Origin: Chitinophagales bacterium
GTDB taxonomy: Bacteria; Bacteroidota; Bacteroidia; Chitinophagales; JADIYW01
NCBI GenBank assembly: GCA_020848475.1
Contig: JADKZZ010000026.1
Coordinates: forward strand, 1 to 33,782
DNA: 33,782 nt
Direction: 5' to 3'
Shown: one piece after another, positions 27,068 through 33,782 of the stretch
Numbering within the stretch: the first letter of the stretch is position 1
Layout of the letters: the number at the start of each line of letters is the position of its first letter
Notes under the pieces: generated by a model
Told to the model about the DNA's origin: nothing
Database searches by the model: none
Seen by the model: only the letters and a program-made list of their open reading frames with translations
Made by a program: the position numbers and the translations under genes

Positions 27068-27085
27068 AATCAATATCGATTGATT
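27068..27085. promoter_or_regulatory. Inverted repeat AATCAAT-ATCG-ATTGATT between divergent rnr and the M23 peptidase gene
   Basis: 7-bp perfect arms with 4-nt spacer in a divergent intergenic region. Confidence 0.4.
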
Positions 27086-27127
27086 AACAAGCATTTTTAC
27101 TATTTTTGAAAAGTATTAGATTAATGC

Positions 27128-27135
27128 TATCTTTG
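27128..27135 (+). promoter_or_regulatory. Candidate -7 box TATCTTTG upstream of the M23 peptidase gene
   Basis: TAnnTTTG match 16 nt before ATG 27152. The -33 element is not convincing. Confidence 0.4.
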
Positions 27136-27151
27136 GACATTGATTCTTTTT

Positions 27152-28123
27152 ATGCAAAAAGAAAAATATTATTATAATCCCAACACACTAAAATACGAGA
27201 AATACAAAATCAGTATTGGTCAGCGTATTTTACGAGTTACAGGCTTTTTTACATCAGCATTTTTCTTTGGCTTTTTAGCAATGGTTTTAGGTTATAGCGC
27301 TTTCGATAATCCGGAGGAACAAAGCCGTAAAAACGAAGTGAAATTAATGCAGGAAAAGTATGAGATATTAGATAAGCGTATAGATGAATTAAATAAAGTA
27401 ATCGAAGATTTAGGCGACCGTGATGATAATATTTATCGTGTAATTTTTGAGTCAGAGCCATTGCCTGATGACTTACGAAAAGGTGGCATCAATACATCAA
27501 AAATATACGCACAGCTCAAAAATTTACCAGAATCAGAAATATTAACAAGCACATTAAAAAAGCTAGAAAGCATTGAGAAAAAAGTATATGTGCAATCTAA
27601 GTCTTATGATGAACTTGCTAATTTAATTAAAAATAAAGAAATCATGTTGGCAAGTATTCCTGCTATACAACCTGTTTCCAATAAAGATTTGAAACGTATT
27701 GCTTCAGGATTTGGCTATCGCATCGATCCTGTTTATAAAACACCACGTATGCACGCTGGTTTAGATTTTTCAGCAGAAACAGGCACGCCTGTTTATGCCA
27801 CTGGTGATGGCGTCGTAGAAATTGCTGGCTCACAAGGTGATGGTTATGGCAATAAAGTGGTCATAAAACATGGTTATGGCTATGAAACATTATACGCACA
27901 CAATAGTAAAATATTAGTGCGTGCTGGCACGAAAGTAAAACGCGGACAAACCATTGCTTTAGTTGGAAGTACTGGTAAAAGTACAGGACCACATTGCCAT
28001 TATGAAGTAATGAAAAATGGAATTAAAATCGACCCTGTCAATTATTTTTTCAACGATTTGACACCAGAACAATATACACAAATGCTTAAAATTGCCGAGC
28101 AAAGCAATCAAGCATTTGACTAA
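27152..28123 (+). CDS. M23-family (LytM-type) metallopeptidase, membrane-anchored
   Basis: N-terminal TM, coiled-coil region, and GFGYRIDPVYKTPRMHAGLDFSAETGTPVYATGDGVV...YGNKVVIKHGYGYETLYAHNSKI...STGKSTGPHCHYEV. ORF track starts at 27140; MQKEKYYYNP at 27152 is also possible. Confidence 0.92.
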   Translation: MQKEKYYYNPNTLKYEKYKISIGQRILRVTGFFTSAFFFGFLAMVLGYSAFDNPEEQSRKNEVKLMQEKYEILDKRIDELNKVIEDLGDRDDNIYRVIFESEPLPDDLRKGGINTSKIYAQLKNLPESEILTSTLKKLESIEKKVYVQSKSYDELANLIKNKEIMLASIPAIQPVSNKDLKRIASGFGYRIDPVYKTPRMHAGLDFSAETGTPVYATGDGVVEIAGSQGDGYGNKVVIKHGYGYETLYAHNSKILVRAGTKVKRGQTIALVGSTGKSTGPHCHYEVMKNGIKIDPVNYFFNDLTPEQYTQMLKIAEQSNQAFD

Positions 28124-28153
28124 AAACAAAAAAAAATTATTCAATATTTACAG

Positions 28154-28504
28154 ATGCCATATAAAGACAAAGAAATAGAGAAAATGTATTTCACCATTAG
28201 TGAGGTAGCTAAGCAATTTAAAGTGGCCACTTCATTAATTCGATTTTGGGAAACAGAATTCGATATATTAAAACCACGCAAAACGCAGAAAGGAAACAGA
28301 TTATATTCTAAGAAAGACATAGAAAACTTTAGCTTAGTCTATCATTTAGTAAAAGAAAAAGGCTATACTTTAGATGGCGCAAAAAAGAAATTGAAAGAAG
28401 GATGAGCATCGGCAAAAGGTGAAAAAGAAAACACAAATGCCGAAATTGTTGCAAGATTAAAAAATATCAGAAAGTTTTTGGAAACCATGTACAATGAATT
28501 ATAA
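28154..28504 (+). CDS. MerR-family transcriptional regulator interrupted by an in-frame TGA (28403-28405)
   Basis: MYFTISEVAKQFKVATSLIRFWETEFDILKPRKTQKGNRLYSKKDIENFSLVYHLVKEKGYTLDGAKKKLKEG*ASAKGEKENTNAEIVARLKNIRKFLETMYNEL. The same frame continues 32 codons past TGA to TAA at 28502-28504, overlapping the next ATG. The ORF track stops at 28405. Confidence 0.85.
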
Positions 28505-29064
28505 TGAATAAAAGTAGAAAAGTAAATCCGATTTTTTATTTACTAATAAGCATTGTTTTATATGGTGCAATATCATGTAAAAATGAAAACAAGTCCAATA
28601 AAGAATATGCATCTCCTTATTTTTCTCCATTATTCAAAGCTAATAATGCTTTTGTTTATAGAAATGCCATGTTTGGATATTCTGTTGACGAAATAAAGAA
28701 ATCTGAAACGGCAAAGTTGTATGACGCTACTGTAGATCATTTGTTTTATGAATTCACTTTTCCAAAAGATTCCACTCTTTTTTCTGAATATGCTAATGTC
28801 AATTATTTTTTTGATGAAAATAATCAATTAGATATCATAACAACTGATGTTTTTCTGAGTGACAGTGCACAAGTTGATGCATTAAGCACAGCATTAGATG
28901 AGCATTTTACAGCATTGTATGGAAATAAAATAGAGACAGATGTAGAAAAACCTTTTTGGAATGGAAGCATACGCAATAAGGAAAATAAAGAGATAAATTA
29001 TACAATTTCTTACTCGACCTTAAGTGATGATATTGGCATCAGCATAGAGTTTGTAAGGAAATAA
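28504..29064 (+). CDS. Hypothetical lipoprotein
   Basis: 186 aa. N-terminal hydrophobic segment with lipobox-like YGAISC, then a polar mature region. Confidence 0.7.
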   Translation: MNKSRKVNPIFYLLISIVLYGAISCKNENKSNKEYASPYFSPLFKANNAFVYRNAMFGYSVDEIKKSETAKLYDATVDHLFYEFTFPKDSTLFSEYANVNYFFDENNQLDIITTDVFLSDSAQVDALSTALDEHFTALYGNKIETDVEKPFWNGSIRNKENKEINYTISYSTLSDDIGISIEFVRK

Positions 29065-29133
29065 GCATACGCTGAAATCTCTAATACAAATAAAACTGTT
29101 TATCTAATACTTGGTAATAATTTATGTAAACCT

Positions 29134-30852
29134 TTAAAAATCGAATCTTCGATAAGGAATGCTCCAACGCATGTTTAAATTCAAATAGTGTGTCTGGATA
29201 TTACGTGCAACATCTTGGCTTTTTTTCTTGCGATAGACATACGTTAAATCGACAAAAATATTATGCCATACTTCATAAGTGGCAACAAAATCAACGTAGA
29301 AAGTTTTTGCGTTTACGCCTTGTCCTGTAACATTGCCATATTCGCGTTCAAATGTGCCATATACTTTTAAAGGATTGCCGCCCCAGTTTGTTGTGTCATT
29401 ATCTTCGCCTTTATTAGTATAAATAAATCTCGACGATAGAAATAATTTTTGCAAAGGTTGATAATTCACTTGAAAAATTAATTCTTTGAAATTAGCACCT
29501 AATGGATGTGCTAAAGGTTGGTTATAATGCGTCCAAGATGTGATGGTATCATAATGAGAATAAGTATAAGGACGTGCCATATTAGCTTCTAATTGTAGGT
29601 CGAGATGATCAACGCCAAACGCATCAATATATTTAATACCTAATTGTGCTGCGAACTTATTTCCCCACCATTTTCTTGGATGAAACAAGCTATAAACTTT
29701 ACTTTTCCCTGGCGTGCTAAATTCTTTTTTGAAATTAAATTCATCTAATAAAAGCTGGCCATAGATTTGAACGTGCTTTGGTATGTTCACTTTAAAATCA
29801 AATCCGATAAAAGCATTGTCTGGCGAGCCTAAAGCTTGTTCAATTGAGCGATAAAATATAATTGGATTTAAGTATTGTAGTTCAAAATTATTTTCACGTC
29901 TAAAAACAACACTTTCAAAAACGCCAATGTTTACATTTTTTGTTAAGTTGATACTTAAATGATGCATTGCCATGTACTTCTTTGTCAGTAATCTATCTGC
30001 GCCTGACTGTTTATAGTATTTTGTCATTTCCGCAAAAATATTCTGATAATTAAATTTCCAAACATTCGTATTTAATTTCAAGAATAAATAGTTAGCGCCA
30101 AAGTCTGATAAAAATGTTGAACGAATGCCATCGCCAATAAAATTATTGTCATAACCAAATTGCATGTGAAAATGCTTGCTTGGTGAAATGGTTACATATC
30201 CTTTTGCTAAGAAATAATCATATCCATCACGTTTGTATTGTTTCCAGTAGCCAGCACTTGGCGGTGTGCCGATTTGTTTGATATAATCACGAATATAATT
30301 AGGATAATTACCTTGTTCTGATAAAAACAAAGCATAAAATCCGAAAATATCATCGACCTGACCTCTAATTTCAAAACCTTTCGATGTAAAATATCTGAAT
30401 TTATCTTTCTTTGTAGGCTCGTCTTTAAAAGAACCACCTAATCTTATTTGAATAGCTGGATTTACTGCCAAGGCAAAATGTGGTACTTTAACACTGATAA
30501 AATGAGCAGGATGTTTCCATAAAAATTTCAACTTCGGCGATTCCGTCATTTCCGTATGAAAATCATCAAATTCAAAATTATCTTTATACAAATAATCAAT
30601 ATTTTTTTTATCCATTTCCGTTAAATCATCAACATCCATATCACTTAATGAGTCGATGCTATTGATATAATCAATAGACATTTTTCTATCATAAGGTCTA
30701 TTAGAAGTATGAAATCCTTTTACTAAGCCTGTTTTAATTTCTAATCGTTGCAAATAGCGATTCGTCTCTGAGCCAATAGGAATATAAGTACCTTGAGCTT
30801 GTATAAAAAATGGCAATATGCAAATCGACAATATAAAAAGTAATTTTTTCAT
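29134..30852 (-). CDS. Outer-membrane protein, gliding-motility RemB / capsule-assembly Wzi-like
   Basis: Signal peptide MKKLLFILSICILPFFIQAQ; TYIPIGSETNRYLQRLEIKTG, beta-barrel repeats and NPIIFYRSIEQALGSPDNAFIGFDFK. Start at MKK (30852) is preferred over 30864. Confidence 0.65.
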   Translation of the reverse strand: MKKLLFILSICILPFFIQAQGTYIPIGSETNRYLQRLEIKTGLVKGFHTSNRPYDRKMSIDYINSIDSLSDMDVDDLTEMDKKNIDYLYKDNFEFDDFHTEMTESPKLKFLWKHPAHFISVKVPHFALAVNPAIQIRLGGSFKDEPTKKDKFRYFTSKGFEIRGQVDDIFGFYALFLSEQGNYPNYIRDYIKQIGTPPSAGYWKQYKRDGYDYFLAKGYVTISPSKHFHMQFGYDNNFIGDGIRSTFLSDFGANYLFLKLNTNVWKFNYQNIFAEMTKYYKQSGADRLLTKKYMAMHHLSINLTKNVNIGVFESVVFRRENNFELQYLNPIIFYRSIEQALGSPDNAFIGFDFKVNIPKHVQIYGQLLLDEFNFKKEFSTPGKSKVYSLFHPRKWWGNKFAAQLGIKYIDAFGVDHLDLQLEANMARPYTYSHYDTITSWTHYNQPLAHPLGANFKELIFQVNYQPLQKLFLSSRFIYTNKGEDNDTTNWGGNPLKVYGTFEREYGNVTGQGVNAKTFYVDFVATYEVWHNIFVDLTYVYRKKKSQDVARNIQTHYLNLNMRWSIPYRRFDF

Positions 30853-30961
30853 CAGATGGCGCAATAATTAATTGGTAAATATAAGCAAATGCCTCCAAAA
30901 TAAAATAGTTTTACCTAACAGCGTATTGATAACTTTATGTACTATGAAAAATTGTGTTTTG

Positions 30962-30969
30962 TATATTTG
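30962..30969 (+). promoter_or_regulatory. Candidate -7 box TATATTTG upstream of the MFS transporter / pyrC operon
   Basis: TAnnTTTG match 25 nt upstream of ATG 30995. Confidence 0.45.
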
Positions 30970-30994
30970 AATCAACATCACTTAAAACAACTAT

Positions 30995-32281
30995 ATGACT
31001 GAAAACAAAAATGCATCTGTCGCTTATCAAATCACGATTATCGGTATCTTATTCTTCATTTTTGGATTTATTACGTGGGCAAATGGCACATTAATACCCT
31101 ATTTAAAAATTGCATGTGAGCTTAATGAGGCACAGCAATATTATGTAGCGACTGCATTTTTTGCAGCCTATTTTATTATGGCCATTCCATCGTCTATGAT
31201 ATTAAGCAAAACAGGATTTAAAAATGGCATGTCAGTAGGTTTAATGGTTATGGCAATTGGTGCATTAATATTTATACCTGCGGCACAAACGCGCACCTAT
31301 AATATTTTTCTATTAGGCTTGTTTATTATTGGAACAGGATTAGCATTATTGCAAACTGCTGCCAATCCATTTGTCACCATTTTAGGACCCATTGAAAGTG
31401 CTGCACAGCGAATATCCATCATGGGAATTTGCAATAAAATTGCTGGTATTTGTGCCATCTATGTTTTGGGTTCTATTGCTTTAAAAGATGCTGATATACT
31501 AAAAGCAAAACTATTAACCATAGATGCTACGCAGAAAGCAATAGAATTAGATGCATTAGCAGCACGAGTTATTCAACCTTATACAATTTTAGCTATTACT
31601 TTAGCGCTTTTAGCAATTGCTATATATTTTGTAAAAATGCCAGAAATAAAGGAAGAACAAGAACCAGAAAATGAAAATCAAAAAGTTGGTTTAACAACAG
31701 CAGAAAAAACTAGTATTTTCCAATTTCCACACTTGCTATTAGGAGCATTAGCAATTTTCTTTTATGTAGGCGTTGAAGTTATCAGTTATGATACATTTGC
31801 CAACTTCGGAGAGCATTTAGGTTTTCCATTAGACACTGCGAAAAATTTTCCAACCTATACTGGTTATGCTTTATTGGCTGGATATATTTTTAATATCATT
31901 GCCATTCCAAAATTCATATCACAGCAAAAAACAATGTTGTCATTGACAATATTAAGCATTGTATTAGTAGTACTTTCTGTTATAACGACAGGAAAAGTTG
32001 CAATTGTTTGTTTTATGCTTTTAGGATTTTCTAATGCCGTCATGTGGCCAGCTATTTGGCCTTTGGCAATTGATGGTTTAGGTAAGTTTACAAAAATGGG
32101 TTCTGCATTATTAATTATGGGCATTGTTGGCGGTGCTATCCTGCCACCATTATATGGTAAAATTTCTGAAATAATCGGCAATAAACAAACTGCCTATTTA
32201 ATGATGCTACCTTGTTATTTATATATTCTATACTATGCCATTGTTGGACATAATGTGGGAAGAGAAAAGGAAACAAAATGA
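30995..32281 (+). CDS. FucP-type (FHS family) MFS sugar transporter
   Basis: 428 aa, about 12 TM. FFIFGFITWANGTLIPYLKIACELNEAQQYYVATAFFAAYFIMAIPSS and LLQTAANPFVTILGP motifs. Confidence 0.9.
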   Translation: MTENKNASVAYQITIIGILFFIFGFITWANGTLIPYLKIACELNEAQQYYVATAFFAAYFIMAIPSSMILSKTGFKNGMSVGLMVMAIGALIFIPAAQTRTYNIFLLGLFIIGTGLALLQTAANPFVTILGPIESAAQRISIMGICNKIAGICAIYVLGSIALKDADILKAKLLTIDATQKAIELDALAARVIQPYTILAITLALLAIAIYFVKMPEIKEEQEPENENQKVGLTTAEKTSIFQFPHLLLGALAIFFYVGVEVISYDTFANFGEHLGFPLDTAKNFPTYTGYALLAGYIFNIIAIPKFISQQKTMLSLTILSIVLVVLSVITTGKVAIVCFMLLGFSNAVMWPAIWPLAIDGLGKFTKMGSALLIMGIVGGAILPPLYGKISEIIGNKQTAYLMMLPCYLYILYYAIVGHNVGREKETK

Positions 32282-33609
32282 AATATTTAATAAAAAATGG
32301 ACACGTCGTCAACGAAGGGAAAATTATACAAAAAGACATTTTAATAGTTGATGAATACATCAGCAAGATTGACACCGATATTTCTGATGAAACAGCCAGC
32401 GTAATTGATGCTTCGAACCAATATATTATTCCTGGAATTATAGATGACCAAGTCCATTTTAGAGAACCAGGATTAACGCACAAGGCAACAATCTATAGTG
32501 AAAGTAAGGCAGCAATAGCTGGCGGTGTTACTTCATTTATGGAGCAACCCAATACAAAACCTGCAGCACTGACACAAGCATTATTAGAAGAAAAATATCA
32601 GTCAGCAGCGCAAACATCATTGGCGAACTATACTTTTTTTATGGGAACATCTAACGATAATTACGATGAAGTAATGCGTACAGATTTTTCTAAAATTGGA
32701 GCATTGAAGATATTTATGGGCTCATCAACAGGAAATATGCTGGTTGATGATGAGCATATTCTCAATAAAATATTTGCAAATATTGGTGGTATAGTGGTTA
32801 CTCATTGCGAAGATGAACAAACTATTTTGCAACAAACAGAAAAAATCAAATCTTTATACAATGAGAATATTCCGATGAATTTTCATCCGATTATTCGAAG
32901 CGATGAAGCATGTTATTTGTCTTCAAAACTGGCTATTGACTTAGCAAAGAAACATCAAACACGTTTGCATATTTTTCATGTTTCTACTGCAAAAGAATTA
33001 GACTTATTTTCCAATCAACAAGCATTAAAAGACAAAAAGATAACAGCTGAAGTCTGTGTGCATCATTTATATTTTGATGAACGAGACTATGCAGCTTTAG
33101 GCAGTAAAATCAAATGTAATCCTGCCATAAAATTTGAATCAGACAAAAGAGCATTACTGCAAGCATTATTAGATGATAAATTAGATGTCATTGCTACTGA
33201 TCATGCGCCGCATACATTACAAGAAAAAAATAATCCTTACCTAACAGCACCATCTGGCTTGCCCTTGGTTCAACATAGTTTGAACATGATGTTAGACTTC
33301 TACCATCAACAAAAAATTTCTCTAGAAAAAATAATTGAAAAAATGTGCCACGCTCCTGCTGAGTGTTTTAAAATAAAGAATCGCGGCTATTTGCGTGAAG
33401 GTTACTTTGCAGATATTGCCATAGTAGATATTCATCAACGCTGGTCTATTTCAACAGAAAATATCTTGTATAAATGCGCTTGGAGTCCTTTGGAAAATAT
33501 AAGTGTTTATGGCAAAATAAATCAAACATTTGTCAATGGACATCTTGTATATAACAAAGGCATTTTTGACGAAAGTAAAAAAGGACACAGACTATTATTT
33601 TCTGTATAA
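32278..33609 (+). CDS. pyrC: Dihydroorotase
   Basis: 443 aa. IDDQVHFREPGLTHKATIYSESKAAIAGGVTSFMEQPNTKP, LKIFMGSSTGNML, HCEDE, LHIFHVSTAKEL and DVIATDHAPHT. Overlaps the upstream stop by 4 nt (ATGA). Confidence 0.92.
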   Translation: MKYLIKNGHVVNEGKIIQKDILIVDEYISKIDTDISDETASVIDASNQYIIPGIIDDQVHFREPGLTHKATIYSESKAAIAGGVTSFMEQPNTKPAALTQALLEEKYQSAAQTSLANYTFFMGTSNDNYDEVMRTDFSKIGALKIFMGSSTGNMLVDDEHILNKIFANIGGIVVTHCEDEQTILQQTEKIKSLYNENIPMNFHPIIRSDEACYLSSKLAIDLAKKHQTRLHIFHVSTAKELDLFSNQQALKDKKITAEVCVHHLYFDERDYAALGSKIKCNPAIKFESDKRALLQALLDDKLDVIATDHAPHTLQEKNNPYLTAPSGLPLVQHSLNMMLDFYHQQKISLEKIIEKMCHAPAECFKIKNRGYLREGYFADIAIVDIHQRWSISTENILYKCAWSPLENISVYGKINQTFVNGHLVYNKGIFDESKKGHRLLFSV

Positions 33610-33621
33610 TAAAAATGCCTC

Positions 33622-33782
33622 TTAAAGTAGCATTTCTACCAATGATTGCGAGCCTACATAAACGACAGTACGTTGGTGCAATTTTTCTGGAATAATGTCT
33701 AAAATTCTTTGCGTTCCATTACTCGCAGTTCCATCTGCTTGTTCTTGTAAAAATGCTAAGGGATTGCATTCATACATCAATC
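33622..33782 (-). CDS. fbp: Fructose-1,6-bisphosphatase class 1, C-terminal fragment (runs off the window)
   Basis: Minus-strand translation [52 protein letters not shown] resembles the FBPase C-terminus (YECNPMAF..EQAGG.AS.G..RILDI.P..LHQR). Absent from the ORF track. Confidence 0.88.
   Translation of the reverse strand, partial: LMYECNPLAFLQEQADGTASNGTQRILDIIPEKLHQRTVVYVGSQSLVEMLL

Noticed and set aside
28403-28405. TGA reassigned as a sense codon (alternative genetic code) or selenocysteine
   Set aside because: Tryptophan is encoded by TGG in the conserved proteins, no other long ORF has an internal TGA, and TGA also serves as the stop at the ends of the thioesterase and FucP-like genes. 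No SECIS-like structure was evident downstream, though I could not fold it computationally.
1-33782. CRISPR arrays, transposases, phage modules, toxin-antitoxin or defence islands
   Set aside because: I read through the gene content and intergenic spacers on both strands and found no regularly spaced repeats, integrase/transposase motifs or known defence domains.

Overview
This AT-rich window has the gene content and TAnnTTTG-like promoter elements of a Bacteroidota (Bacteroidetes) chromosome. It is mostly core or housekeeping. In order: a hypothetical protein, pruA (-), glpD-like (-), a hotdog thioesterase (-), tsaD (-) divergent from a giant tamB-like gene (+), a small membrane protein (-), tRNA-Val(GAC) (-), ilvD (-), an overlooked 33-aa single-TM small ORF (+), and ilvE (-). 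Then come an AGPS-like FAD enzyme, a second GlpD-like gene and a diacylglycerol-kinase-family gene (all +), an outer-membrane beta-barrel protein (-), nth (-), rnhA (+), a TauE/SafE permease (+), a helical-repeat hypothetical (+), a Cys/Met-metabolism PLP enzyme (+), rnr (-), an M23 peptidase (+), a MerR-type regulator split by an in-frame TGA (+), a lipoprotein (+), a RemB/Wzi-like OM protein (-), a FucP-type MFS transporter (+), pyrC-like dihydroorotase (+), and a truncated fbp 3' end (-). I saw no CRISPR array, transposase, phage module or obvious new defence system. The points most worth a second look are: (i) the TGA inside the MerR gene, with a plausible conserved C-terminus in the same frame that runs to a TAATG overlap with the next gene; (ii) the valine tRNA 12 nt behind ilvD on the same strand, with C instead of U at position 33; (iii) the 33-aa TM small ORF between ilvE and ilvD; (iv) the AGPS-like / GlpD-like / lipid-kinase cluster, a candidate ether-lipid or glycerophospholipid module; and (v) the recurring TGAGTAAACGGT motif, one copy of which sits just upstream of a good promoter match. 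All calls come from reading the sequence. No database searches were run.
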